A stretch of 64,000 nucleotides of DNA from Pseudofabraea citricarpa (Eukaryota > Ascomycota > Leotiomycetes > Helotiales > Dermateaceae): positions 186,001 through 250,000 of the forward strand of contig JAPWGK010000005.1 in assembly GCA_029641185.1 (NCBI GenBank), given 5' to 3'. The position numbers and the translations under genes were made by a program. Numbering within the stretch: position 1 is the stretch's first letter; each line of letters starts with the position of its first letter. Shown piece after piece: positions 35,834 through 47,336 of this stretch. The notes beneath the pieces were generated by a model. It searched no databases. It was not told the origin of the DNA and saw nothing but the letters and a program-made list of their open reading frames with translations.

Positions 35834-37511
35834 ATGACTCCAGATCAATCTTACTCTCGATATCTGGCTCAGATCAACATAGCCATCACCCTCGAGGCCA
35901 AGCAAACTGCTTGGAAAAATCATTACAGTCGGGTCTATCACGGTCGGGAGGGCAAAGCAAGACGCGCCGCCGGCATCTACGATTACTCTGATCTCCTCGG
36001 CCAACCCCTCACACCCTCTGCTTCCTCGCAACCATCCGCACCCTCTTCAATTCCACCCGCCCCTCCATCCTCCTCTCCACCTCCACCCGCTCCATCACAA
36101 CCACCGGACGCAATGGAGAACACCAAGCGTAAGATAACAACAACGGCGAAGAAACGCGACGCCGCTGGGAACGCAAAGGCCGCTCCTGAGGTCAAGGTCG
36201 CTCCGGAGGTCAAGGAGGAAGGCTTCACTGATTTGAGCAACCCTGTTGTACTCGTTGCACGTAACGAACGCCTGCAAACCTCAAAGGATCCTCCCCCGCC
36301 AGTCAAGTTCACTTTGCAAGCTGAGCTGCAGGGCATCAAGTTCTTTTCGTCCGAGTAAGTTCCCTTCGCGCATCAATCTCAATTTTCGATCAAGCTAACA
36401 TTCACCCAGCCTCGTGGGCAAGGACTCCAAGATCGACCAGCGCCACTTGTATGCCAAAATCGACGACAATTTCCCGAAGATCAAGGCGCGTGCTTTAGAC
36501 CTGGCCCCTTTCATGGCGGGTCTGAACTTAGCAGAAAAGGGTTTGAACATTCTCACCAACGCCAACCACACCATGATGGCAAACATGCACGGAATGCAGT
36601 CCATCCGCGCCAACCTCTGCGCCCGCGAAGGTCGATACTATTATGAAGTCAAAGTAATCAATGGTATGGTGCCTGCTCCCGGCAAGTATGAGCCCCAAAG
36701 AGCTATGCCACATGTCCGATTCGGATGGTCTCGCCGCGAGGCAGAACTCGATAAGCCTGTTGGAGCCTCCTTCTACAGCTATGGTATTCGCGATGTCACC
36801 GGTGAGTCCATCTGGGCTATGAAACCAACTCCCGTACTTGGAGGCGGAAAGGTCGAGCAGTTCGCACCCATTGGCACTGTCATTGGTTTGCTTATTACAT
36901 TGCCGTCACTAGATCTCCACCGCAAGATCGTCAATGGAACTTATAACAAGGCTGTTGATCTTCCTGAAGAGACCGGTCTGAAGAATCGGACTGCTGCGAA
37001 CATCATCCGTGATCGGCTTGTTGTGAGCAACGCAAAGAGCACTATGCTGCAAATTTGCGATTACAAGCCCAACCAGAAGCTTGAGAAGTTCCACCACGCT
37101 GGTCAAGACCACCCTCCAGAGTTCTCTATTCCGCGTGATCCAAACCATCCTATGGTTGAGCTTCGAACTCTTCCGGAGTCCTCTATCAAGATTTACAAAA
37201 ACGGAACTCTCGTTGGAACAGCATTTGAGAACCTGTTAACGTTCTTGCCCCTAGCATCAAAGCCCGAGGAATTATTCGGAGTTCGACACGGTATGGACGA
37301 CGGCGATCTTGGCTATTTCCCTACCCTCTCAGCTTGCTATGGTGGTGCACTCGAAATCAACTGTGGCCCGAATTTCTGGTTTCCACCACAGGGGCTGGGT
37401 GAGAAGAACGAGAGAGGGGTTGAGTTGGAACCTATCGGCAACCGATACGACGAACAGGTAGCCGAGAGCTGTCTCTGGGACATCGTTGACGAGGTGTGTC
37501 TGGATGAATAA
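35834..37511 (+). CDS. bre2: COMPASS complex subunit Bre2 (ASH2L-like, SPRY domain)
   Basis: Nuclear subunit of the Set1/COMPASS histone H3 lysine 4 methyltransferase, 540 residues in two exons (35834-36354 and 36410-37511). The N-terminal 170 residues are Pro/Ser-rich then Lys-rich and probably disordered. The SPRY domain starts with the second exon: HHTMMANMHGMQ-like loop region, SIRANLCAREGRYYYEVKVI, MPHVRFGWSRREAELDKPVGAS (shortened here), YSYGIRD, then the split second half with VELRTLPESSIKIYKNGTLVGTAFENL and PTLSACYGGALEINCG. The large insertion between the two SPRY halves is a known feature of Bre2/ASH2 proteins. It recognises Swd1/Sdc1 in the complex. Confidence 0.9.
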
Positions 37512-38010
37512 GCCAATTTATTGCTGAAACTTGGCTCGGTCGGTTGGGAATGGATATTTTCGGATTTCTCTTCCGCCCCAGAATTTCGCAACTTCTCCAG
37601 CAGACCCCTGGGTTAACAACACAATCATGTATAAGTATTTGGGCCTTGAACTGAAAGTTTGCCTTGGAGTTGGGAAGATACCCAGAAGTACACACTTCTT
37701 TGCATTTGTTTTTAAAGCACGAATCCCATAGATCTCTTGTAGCCAGCTGGAGGTCAACCAAAAGGGGTTTGACAATAGCGAGGCAAGACGGGCAACTGCA
37801 TGAATGAAATAAAAACCTGATCTTTGATCAACACTTGTGATGCCTCAAATGTGATACTGACAATTGTTTAACACGGTGAGCTAATGACGTAGTCGGCTCT
37901 CCCCTTACACCACTATACAGATGTCAACCTTAGCATTCAAAGGCCTTTGTACAAATCTTGGGTTATATGCTAAAATATCGCAACTTCCTCCAACAAAATA
38001 CGAAATACAT
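37512..38010. other. Spacer, nothing found
   Basis: About 500 bp between Bre2 and the plus-strand tRNA. It holds the Bre2 3' end; no gene or repeat is seen. Confidence 0.5.
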
Positions 38011-38096
38011 TCCCTCATGGCACAATTGGCTAGCGCGTTCGACTGTTACAACAACAGATTATCGAGAGGTTCGTGGTTCGAGCCCACGTGAGGGAG
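38011..38096 (+). tRNA. tRNA-Asn (anticodon GTT) with 12-nt intron
   Basis: Same gene as at 32460-32545 in opposite orientation, differing only inside the intron (CAACAACAGATT here). The acceptor stem TCCCTCA/TGAGGGA, the anticodon loop CTGTTAA interrupted after position 37, the T loop TTCGAGC and the discriminator G are all intact. A T5 run at about 38111 should terminate transcription. Confidence 0.93.
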
Positions 38097-39753
38097 TCAT
38101 CGAGTTCCCTTTTTGTTTTGGGTGTCCTTATTTATATCCTGGGATGTTTCATATAGGGGAAAAAAAAAACGGATTTTTGGCATTCTTTTGCTATTTTGCT
38201 CTCTGCTAACAATGGTAAGCGAGGGATCGACTGACTAATTGGCACTTTTTGGTCCTGTAAGCTTGTTGGATGGAGACCCTGCTTTTTTGTCCTGCTCAGG
38301 CCAGCCATGCATGATATAGCCTTTTGTGTGTGTTTTTGGAGTGGGAAATATCCCCGCATTAGCCGAGCGGGTCGAGCCACCTTTTCTGAGTTTATCTGGC
38401 ATTGAATTTATATGGTTTTCAAAGGATTGTCTTTTGTATATTTAACCTTGTCTTTGTCGGAATATTATCAGGCAGGAGAAAGATATCACAAGCATATTTT
38501 GCTGTGACTGAAGGTCTTTGGCTGTTTACCTGATTCATTGTATCTAGGCAAGATCACATGGGTCCCGAGACATTTCCAGCCTCTGCAAACCAAGCAAATT
38601 GGCTTATATTACACAGACGAGCTTATAAGAGCTTATTTGAGTTCGTATTAGATCCAATAGTGGATTGTGACCTAACATAGGAAGTAGTTTGATGGGCTAT
38701 CAATTCTTGATTCGAATTCAGATTATTAAGTCTGCCAAAGGTAGGCAGGGCCTCAATGCCATTGTAGTAGTTTGATAAGTATAGCTTAAATACATTTGTC
38801 TATTGAGAAAAACCAGAAGAAGAGTGGCCGTAGTCTGCAGAACGCCCTTCTACCATAGGATTTTCAGTTTGGGTTCTTCATGCATCATCAACTACCCATT
38901 GCGATTGAATTTAGCCATGCATTCTGCAAAGGATTACTTGTAGACGTAGCAACGTGGAAAGCACTTTTATTTTTGTTCAAGACAGCACACAATAATTTAA
39001 AAAACCGTGGCAGTTCCAAGATTGTTATACTTTTAACTCAGGTCTCTTCGTTCATATTATTCATCGCTGCCATTCAAGATATATTAGAATGAAAGACGGA
39101 GATGTGAAGAAAAGACTTCTCATCCTTAATGGCCTGATGCCAGAAACACATAAGCCAGCATGCCATTGGATTGCTGTAGCTCTGAAGCCTTTTCTTAGGT
39201 AACTCAACTCCATATTCCCTATAGAAAACTGATGGCGCGAAGCTGACTAGAGCACTGGAGTAGATTCCGATCGCAGACCTGGGAGATCATGGTCAGTAAC
39301 ATGCTAAGTATGGAGATTTGGAACGCTGGGGATGCTGGTAATACCTGAACATAGCAAGCAATGGGCTCGAGTCATGGATACAACGCTACAGTTGCCGATG
39401 TCTCTGTCTCGATCATCATGTCATGACGGTCAAAGTCAGCCCGTGTGTAATGTACAGGACGGCGAAAGCCAATGCGTGTTGCAAAAGGTTGCACCTTGGA
39501 TGGTTGTGTGGAACGCTACCCGTAAAATTAGCCGGTATCCGGCTGTTACCCGGTGTCCATCCTCCCAGATTTCCAGATCTGGTGAAGTTGCCTCGACATG
39601 GATTGACATGTTCTTGTCATTTTACGCCCTTACAAGACCCATTTTAGGCCAGGAAAAGAGCAGCACTCAAAAGGATCCTCTGTGCCATAGAGCTGGAGAC
39701 CCATAAGAAGACCAGATTTCCTACACTGGACATTCAAGTCATCGCATTGCAGC
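38097..39753. other. Intergenic, no supported gene
   Basis: About 1.65 kb. The ORFs are short (70 codons at 38880-39092 plus; 124 codons at 39332-39706 plus) and match nothing I recognise. The right end holds the decarboxylase promoter. Confidence 0.45.
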
Positions 39754-41427
39754 ATGGATTCCAAGCAGTTTAGAGAGGCTGCAGCCTCCGCCATTGACGA
39801 AAGTAAGTTCTGTGCCTCTGAAGCCGACAGCAGGATCTGACAAAATTAGTTGTCAATTATTACGATACCATAGAAGACCGTCGTGTAGTCTCAAATGTGG
39901 AGCCTGGCTATCTCAAGAAGCTCCTCCCCACTGCTCCTCCCCAGGACGGAGAATCATGGGCGGAAATCCAGAAAGACATCGAGACTAAGATCATGCCTGG
40001 CTTGACTCATTGGTATTTGGCCCCGTAAACACATTCTCGGAATACGTGCTAACTTTGCCAGGCAATCACCTAATTTCATGGCCTTCTTTCCGGCTTCTTC
40101 GACGTACCCTGGCATGCTCGGCGAGCTTTACTCTGCAGCTTTCACAGCGCCCGCGTTTAATTGGATCTGTTCGCCAGCGGTAACAGAGTTAGAAACCGTG
40201 GTGTTAGATTGGCTTGCTAAGCTTCTAAACCTTCCTGACTGTTACCTCTCCACCGAACATGGTGGTGGGGTCATCCAAGGATCCGCCTCGGAAGCAGTGG
40301 TGACGGTTATGGTTGCTGCGCGAGACAAGTACCTTCGAGAGACGACAGCGGATCTTACAGGTCTTGAATTAGAAGATGCTATTATGCACAAAAGAAGCAA
40401 GATGGTTGCGCTCGGAAGTGAAATGTCTCATAGCTCGGCGCAAAAGGCAGCTCAGATATGCGGAGTAAGATACCGCTCAGTGCCAGTAACAAAGGAGAAT
40501 AACTTTGCAATGACCGGCGCTGGCCTAGAAAAGACGATCGAGGAGTGCAAAGCTCAGGGCTTGGAACCATTCTGGCTTGGAACGACACTGGGAACGACCT
40601 CAACCTGTGCTGTTGACGATTTCGCCTCAATTGCCTCTGTTCTTTCGAGGATTGCACCGCCGAATATTCCTGGAGAGATATGGGTTCATGTCGATGCGGC
40701 ATATGCTGGTGCGGCTCTTGTTTGTCCAGAATATCACCATCTTACCGCTTCGTTTGAACAGTTTCACTCGTTCGACATGAACATGCATAAATGGCTACTT
40801 ACCAACTTTGATGCTTCATGTCTCTTCGTCAGGAAACGCAAAGATCTTATTGACGCCTTATCTATCACTCCTGCCTACCTACGTAATGAGTTTTCTGAAA
40901 GCGGGCTTGTTACAGATTACCGCGACTGGCAGATTCCTCTCGGAAGAAGATTCAGAAGTTTGAAGATCTGGTTTGTCTTGAGGACCTATGGAGTCAAGGG
41001 TTTACAAGCCCACATTCGAAAGCATGTCAAGCTTGGCGAGCTTTTAAATGATTTGTTGAAATCAAGAGCGGATCTCTTTGATATTGTCACAGGCCCGTCT
41101 TTTGCCCTCATGGTGTTCAATATCGTGCCCAAGATAGCTGGCAAAGAGGAGCAGGACAAGATCACAAAGGCCGTCTATGAGACGATCAATGAGAGGGGAG
41201 AGATTTATATCACACACAGTGTGGTAAAGGGTATTTATGTTATTCGCATTGTGAGTGCAAATCCTCTGGCAGAGGAGAAGTTCATCCGCAAGGCCTTTAA
41301 TATTCTAGTCGATACAACTGAGGAGTTAAGGGACGGAAAGCTTGCAAAGAAAGCCGTGACTGGCGTTATAGTAGATGGCAAAGGTGAGGGTGTTGGCGAG
41401 GTCGCCGTTGTGAATGGGGACAAGTAG
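39754..41427 (+). CDS. Aromatic-L-amino-acid decarboxylase (group II, PLP-dependent)
   Basis: Cytosolic pyridoxal-phosphate decarboxylase of 525 residues. Exons are 39754-39802, 39850-40012 and 40062-41427. The N-terminus (MDSKQFREAAASAIDEIVNYY) and HWQSPNFMAFFPASSTYPGM are characteristic of the tyrosine/tryptophan/DOPA decarboxylase family. Further motifs are GGGVIQGSASEAV (cofactor phosphate loop), HVDAAYAGAA (Asp that contacts the pyridine nitrogen) and FDMNMHKWLLTNFDAS with the Schiff-base Lys near residue 314. It would make an aromatic amine such as tryptamine or tyramine plus CO2; which substrate cannot be told. The C-terminal 40 residues are Gly/Val-rich and unlike the family core. No biosynthetic neighbours are seen, so its pathway is open. 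Confidence 0.92.
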
Positions 41428-42193
41428 AAAGATGATTGATGCATAATGATAATACTAGAACTCGATAGACAAACCATAGATTCGAAAGTGTGTTATTTTT
41501 CCGAATCGCTTTCCATCATTCGTTTATTTATCTTGACAGGCTGGTTATAATGCATATAGTCTTGCGAATATCGATGTAGGAACCCAAGAGTATAGATTCT
41601 CTTTATAGATATAGCTCTCCTTTGTTCAGAAATAAAATCGTTTGTTCCCCTCGAGGCAGTCTTGTATGCAATCATCTATCTAGGAGATAATATGATCTAG
41701 TAGCGGCTGGTGCTAGGGATGGACTGAAAATTCTCTTCGGCGAATTGGACTAAAACCTAGTAGATAGAGGCCCAGGGCCATTTCATACAGAAAACAATTA
41801 CTAGTGCTTGTAATTCAACTTGGTATTCGTGGATAGGTCATAAGTAACGGCTTCCAGTAAACTGCGGACTAAAAAGTGTGCTAGCAGTTTAACAGACATC
41901 GAATAATTGTTCATGCTAGCAAGTATTATTGACTAGCGGCACAATAATGTTGTGAGACTCCAAGGGTTTTGCGTGGTACTTTACATGATAGTTCGAAGAC
42001 CAGCAGAATAACAATTCAACATGATATGACATCCATGATATTAAATATCAGATCATGGGGAAGTTGGTAAACCAAGCCAGATAACGCCACCCAGATACCC
42101 ATCCCTGATAGTTCGCCGACCTTAACGCCGATCAACAATGTTTCCACCCATCTAGACCGGAATATTCAGTCAACTTGTTCAATAGGTAACATT
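41428..42193. other. Convergent intergenic, nothing found
   Basis: About 770 bp of AT-rich spacer between two converging 3' ends. No gene, RNA or repeat is seen. Confidence 0.5.
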
Positions 42194-43276
42194 TTATTCG
42201 TCATCTCCATCAGCATCAGCTTCACTCTCTGCGGCTGCTTCGCCGTCTTGCCCCTCTTCGACTTCAACCTCCTCCTCATCCTCCTCAGCCACAGTCTCTT
42301 GTCTTTTCTTGCCCTTACTTTTCCTTCTTCCTTTTTGGTATGATTCTCTCGTTGTCTCCGCTTTTTCTCCCACCCAGTTTAGACCAGTCCACTCTATATT
42401 GCATTTGGGACACTTTTTACCACCGCCTTCAGCAGTTTTCGATCTCCAGTATGAAGCTTGGCAGATATCATGAAGTCTGGCGTTGCATTCCTGATTTGGA
42501 CACCTTTGGCCGATAGTGATTATGTCTGAACAAGCCATGCACATCTTGATTCTTTGCCATTCATCTGGATCATCGGAATCGTTGTAAGCTTCAACCAGCC
42601 ATGCTCGTAATTCCATCAACGCACGAGGAGACAATGTGTACCATCCCTCTTTGCTTCTTTCAAACCATCCCTCAACCACCAAATCGTTTAATATTTTCTC
42701 GGCTTGCTGAGAAGTGACTCCCTTATCGGCACTCTGCGTACTTGCAGCCTCGCCACCTACACTTTGTCTTCCTCCAGCTTTTCTTACATTTGAATGCGCT
42801 GCTTGCATACTGGTGACTCCCATTATCTCTCGCCTGGGCGTATTGTATGTATCGAACATGGCATCGATCACCCGCTTGATGTATAAGAGTTCTTCAGTTG
42901 TTCGAATAGAGGCTCCCTGGGTAAGAAGATCACTTGTACTGTTTACAACTGCCCATACTCGGGTTTTGGAGACCTGGTGCTCTGTACTGCGAATTTCGAT
43001 ATCGAAAGGGGAGAGGGCATCGGCAGCGGCGGCTATGTACGATTCAAAATCTTCTTCCGACACTCCATCTGGCTCTGTTCGATCGCCTGTTTCCTGTCAG
43101 CAATATGCGCCGCTGAGTAATTAGCTTTGCGACCGACCTGAAGCTGTGAAGATTTCAGCTAAAACTGGCTTGGCTTGCTTTAGAGTAATGGAGCCTCTTG
43201 CCATGAGCGCTTGAAGAAATGCACGATTGCTGTCATTATAGTGGACAGAAACCGGGGGGTCTTCATCCATATCCAT
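42194..43276 (-). CDS. nse1: SMC5/6 complex subunit Nse1 (RING-like ubiquitin ligase)
   Basis: Nuclear DNA-repair protein of 343 residues in two exons (minus strand 43138-43276 and 42194-43086). The first exon gives NRAFLQALMARGSITLKQAK, the winged-helix start typical of Nse1. The second continues with further winged-helix segments (TSQQAEKILNDLVVEGWFE). A variant RING follows: CMACSDIITIGQRCPNQECN..LHDICQ..KKCPKCNIEW, a Cys/His pattern matching the Nse1 NH-RING. The tail is Lys-rich and then strongly acidic. With Nse3/Nse4 it would act on stalled forks and double-strand breaks. The acceptor at 43087-43088 keeps the frame, whereas the nearer GACAG acceptor would not. Confidence 0.9.
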
Positions 43277-43493
43277 GGTCGCTATATTCCGAGTGATCCT
43301 TGTGTGAAAATGACATCTCTGGTTCCCGACTGGGGAGACGCGACGAGGTGGGAAAACCGCGTCATTAGCGCGTCACATTTTGGTATAGTCACGTGGCACA
43401 TATGCCGGCCGAAGTCATAGCATTCGTCTATCCCATTGAGCTTCATGTGCTGTAGCCTTGATCTCCGGTTTCAGATTTCGATTATGCCGCCTG

Positions 43494-43810
43494 GTTTCCC
43501 AAATGCATTGCGAAAGAGCAAATATAAGGAAGGAGAAGAGAAGACTAGTTGGAGATTACCCCGGACGAGGAACTCAAAGAACATCACGGGACGGTTTCGC
43601 GAAGGTAAGAAATGGGCATAGGAGAGGCGATTCGATTTACAATTCAATACAGGGTCATCATTCGAGAAGGGGTGTTAAGTATGTATAGAATATCAGGAGG
43701 TCGATGACCTTGACGCCTCTCCATTACATCTTCCCTCCCTTCTAAAACTTCCATTAATCATGATTTGTTGCAACAATTTAACACAACATAACTACCACAC
43801 CGGTCACTAA
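43494..43810 (+). CDS. Possible small basic protein, divergent from Nse1
   Basis: A tentative two-exon gene (43494-43614 and 43689-43810) of 80 residues. The first exon reads MPPGFPNALRKSKYKEGEEK and continues with a basic stretch (WRLPRTRNSKNITGRFRE). It ends in a good GTAAGA donor. Joined to the acceptor at 43687-43688 it continues EYQEVDDLDASPLHLPSLL. I do not recognise it. In favour: conserved-looking composition, a plausible splice site, and a start 218 bp from the Nse1 start, suggesting a bidirectional promoter. Against: no clear branch point, a poor C-terminal end, and other acceptors are possible (for example 43651-43652, giving a 48-residue product). Confidence 0.3.
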
Positions 43811-44248
43811 ACGCAAGAACAGGATGCTTTGAAATTAGGGGAAGATTACAACAAGTGCGCCAGCAAAGTAGTAAGATATTAAGAATAGGCATAGAAAAAT
43901 GCAGGACTGTTATGAGAACTCTCTCTGTAGGGTACGGAGGACCGGGGGACGCTACTATAGGAGTTCGTGCCACAAAGAAATGCGGCAAGATGGAAGAAGA
44001 CAGGGCCAAATCCTGCATAAAGAGAGACGGAGATATTTGCAAAAGAGGCAAAGGTTGCGAGCACGGTTAAATAGCAGTCTTTTGTTAGGTGTGTTGTGCT
44101 TAATACTATATATACCCTCTTGTGGAAGTAACATGAACCAGCTCTTAGTGGACATGATGTAAGAATTCAAGTTTCGTACTACCATACCACCTGTCCTATA
44201 TAGCGAATATCTGGGTAACCGAAAAATAACAACAATACATCTTAATGC

Positions 44249-44612
44249 CTAATTTACAGTAAAGTGCCGTTTGGCTACAACTTCGCCCGCTGCATTTAGC
44301 TCTACAGCAGTAAAGTGAGTCCGGTTGTCACTCTTGCTTTTATGAGGGGTTTCCCTATAAAGGTATTAAATCACAACTCGGCTATAAACAACAGAGCGGA
44401 AGGGGGACCAACTGAAGAGCGATAGCCGTGGTGTCAGAATGGTAGGAATCGATGTGCTTCTCAGCAGCAGCTTTAAACTCCGCCTCAACAGCACTATCAA
44501 GGAAGGTTCTCGTCCAGATGTCGGTCTTCTTCACAAACCCTACTTGGAAAGTCCGGCTGCCATTCGAAATGGTGGAAGTAAGGTTGGCTGTTAGCACCCG
44601 GGCGATAGACAT
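44249..44612 (-). CDS. Hidden two-exon small protein, unknown
   Basis: A 101-residue protein in exons 44413-44612 and 44249-44354 on the minus strand. The intron (44355-44412) uses a GTTGGT donor and a TTTATAG acceptor and keeps frame. The product begins MSIARVLTANLTSTISNGSR, has an acidic helix around DSAVEAEFKAAAEKHIDSYH, and ends FTAVELNAAGEVVAKRHFTVN. No signal peptide or membrane helix is evident, and I do not recognise the family. A TATATAAA-type box reads on the minus strand at about 44817-44824, roughly 200 bp upstream. Reading the first exon without splicing gives a poor tail, which supports the two-exon model. Confidence 0.5.
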
Positions 44613-45541
44613 TGTGTAAAGGGAGGCGTTGTTCAGTATAGTTGATGATGTCTTCGAGACTTGAAAAACTGCACAGACTAGTGTGACCTTCAATAACAGT
44701 CTTCAAGAAGGAAGAATTTTGGAGAGTGCATGTGAATAAATGGCATATACTTAGATAGGAATGCCCTAGAAAGTAATGACTGCTTTGGAACTATCGATAT
44801 TGGTTGGACCAATCTGATTTATATAGGTCTTCATCCAGGAATGCGGAGCCTGAAAATCTGGTGATATCCCCAAAGAGGAATCGAGTGCGCATGCAGAGAG
44901 TTGAGTATATCACCAACAACAAGACCCCCAAGCGCCTGTAGTGCCACTGTGATTGGGTCAATGCCGGTGTGATCAAGGCAAACTGAGGGTCCTCTTCGTA
45001 TAGAAAAAGCAGCCGATATTGGCACTGCATAACACCAAAATCATACCTTCCCAATACCAAATCAATTGCCATTTAATTCTCCCAAATCATATGGTCTCCT
45101 GTTGAAGCTACTTCGTTGAATGCCTTACTCCGTAGATCAATCATTCTTTGACTAGAAGTGCCAGAGCTGGCTACGGTGCGAAGAGCGGGGTCGCTACAGT
45201 AACCTGCAAGTGGATCTTGTTGGCTGCTTCTAAACCTAGGTGGTACGTACCTTTGCCAACACCGGCCAACCAATACCGACCGCAAGGGCTCTATTTTCCA
45301 ATTAGCTACGCGCCGCCGTTCGTTCCACAATTTGATACCTGTGCCAGAGCTGTGCTTTAAAAGCTGCGTGTTGGCGCTTGGAGGAGGACACATAATGTTA
45401 CATCTTACGACTGTTGCTACGCTCTGCAGGAATTCGACGGTTGCACGTGTTTCCCTGTCACCTTCTCGGATTTTGCGCAATCGCCCTCCACAACATCATC
45501 CCTCATCTTCACCTCGAGCTGTATCCTCTCAGCTATTGAAA
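44613..45541. other. Intergenic with unassigned open frames
   Basis: Open frames of 64-135 codons lie on the minus strand (for example 44791-45072 and 45073-45480). None carries a domain or sensible splice partners. The right part includes the kinase promoter and possibly an N-terminal extension of that gene. Confidence 0.4.
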
Positions 45542-46649
45542 ATGGCCGACGAGCCTTTCACACCAGGGGCAACGCTTTGCGCCCAGTCGGGACGCACATA
45601 TACTATTCAGGAGGTCCTTGCTGAACGGCGGAAGCCTCTCTTATGTGTTTACCGTGCGAGGTATAATCCAAATCCCACGATGCAAGGCCCAGTGCTGATA
45701 ACAAGAAGCTCCGAAGGGCGAAACTTCATTGTCAAAAATATGATACCAGGGGAATATGAATACCAACAAGATTTACAGAGACCCTTATCCTCATGTCCCA
45801 ACTTACGGACTGTTGTAGATGGTCTGCCAGGCCCGGAATTATTTATCTATCCATTTTTGCAAACCGATTTTCTTCAGTTCACCCAGAAGAATTTGACCGA
45901 CTCAACCAGAAAGAGCATGCTCAAGAGTGCTCTCACTGGTCTAGCTGCTATGCATGAGCGAAACATTATCCACACAGGTACATTTCAGCATATCCGTTTG
46001 TTTATTCATGGGAAACTACTAGATTTATTTTCACGATGGAGCATTAACATATCTATACTTTAGCTAATCAAAGCCGACAGATATCAAACCAAATAACATT
46101 CTCCTGGACTATGAGAATAAAAACAATACATTCTCTATCAAAAAGGTCCAAGTATCGGACCTTGAGGACTCGGTGATTCTTCCCCCTGGGAAATACCTCA
46201 GGGATGCACTTTGCGGTAACCAGATGTGGAGGAGTCCTGAGTCCTGGGCCCGAGCAGCTCAAGGCACTCCATCAGACATTTTTTCTTTTGGCATTGTGTC
46301 TATTTACGTGGTGCTAAATGACATGGTTTTTCGCGCCACCGACGAAGAATTAACGGCAGACGACTCGTGGCGATATGTTCTTAAACGTCATATTTCCTTG
46401 TTTGGCGAAGAGGACGGTTTCAAGGGCTTGTTGCAATGGATTGGTGAAGAGAACCCATTCTTCGAACGCCTTATTGCTCTCGCTGGAAGCTTCAAGGAGA
46501 AGGGGGAACCTCGCAAGCCGTTTAGGCTGCGACATTATGTGGACTCGCAGTTCCGTGATCTTATTGGCGAAATGACAACATTGGATCCCGCGAAGAGGAT
46601 TACCGCGCGGGAGGCGTTGGAGCATCCCTGGTTTAAGGAGAGTGGGTGA
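45542..46649 (+). CDS. Protein kinase-like protein with atypical motifs
   Basis: A 334-residue kinase-fold protein in two exons (45542-45977 and 46081-46649; the 103 bp intron splits the catalytic-loop Asp codon). The ATP-site Lys is probably in NFIVKNM. The catalytic loop reads IIHTDIKPNNILLD, with Asp and Asn kept and Thr where most kinases have Arg; SRPK-type kinases share HTD. The Mg-binding segment reads VSDLEDS instead of DFG, keeping the Asp. WRSPESWA stands for the APE region, and the C-lobe ends ITAREALEHPWF. A canonical Gly-rich loop is not visible (VLAERRKPLLCVYRA occupies its place). An in-frame ATG at 45395 would add 49 residues rich in Ser, Arg and His that could act as a mitochondrial presequence. 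I prefer 45542. Confidence 0.78.
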
Positions 46650-47336
46650 GATGCTTCATGTGTCAGTATCATCAACCTGGGGGTGTATCGTAACGATTTG
46701 ATATCTCTCGATTTCAATCTCCACTCCTGATCACGAAAAACCGTTTATTTCTCGTAGCTTCATTTGCGGAGGCTTCATTAACGGAGTTTATTTTTATTTT
46801 TATGAAGGATTTGAGCCATCTTAAGAGGAGATTTAAGATAGAAACCCATTCTCACTATTATTGCTCCCACCCTCACTAAGCCTCTTCGGCATTGACTGCC
46901 TACCTCATGAGTCCGTCTCCTCCTTTTTATCCCCTTTGCTAATACCAGGTGAGTTGCTCTGGTCATATAACCGAGATTCCGTCGTTCTACGTGTGCGCTT
47001 GATGCATATTGCCTTCATCTCCGATCTTGCAATCTCGGCCGACTCTGATGACACTCACCCCAACTTTGATCCATACTTGGAGATGCTGTGCCAAAGTCTT
47101 ATCAGAACAGTGGGATTAATTCAAAAATGGAGTTCTCGAATGCCGTATATATGGCAGGGATAGAGATATCTTGATCATAGACCAATTGAAGCATTGTCCT
47201 CATCGTCTATTTCCGATGATAGGCCCACCAAAATATTTTCTTTAAATCCCATGTGAGTTTTGTAGCAGCTTGCATTTCTTGCCCTTTTTTTTGTACCTTC
47301 AAGTTACAATAATTTCCTTCTATTGTGAGTCCTAAA
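46650..47336. other. Intergenic, nothing found
   Basis: About 690 bp between two plus-strand genes. The 100-codon frame at 46861-47163 shows no domain, and I do not count it. Confidence 0.5.

Noticed and set aside
38341..38390. tRNA-like string (CCCCGCATTAGCCGAGCGGG...)
   Set aside because: No matching acceptor stem or T arm; only part of an arm can be folded.
39754..41427. Decarboxylase as part of a secondary-metabolite cluster
   Set aside because: Its neighbours are a tRNA, Bre2 and Nse1; there is no synthase, oxidase or transporter next to it.
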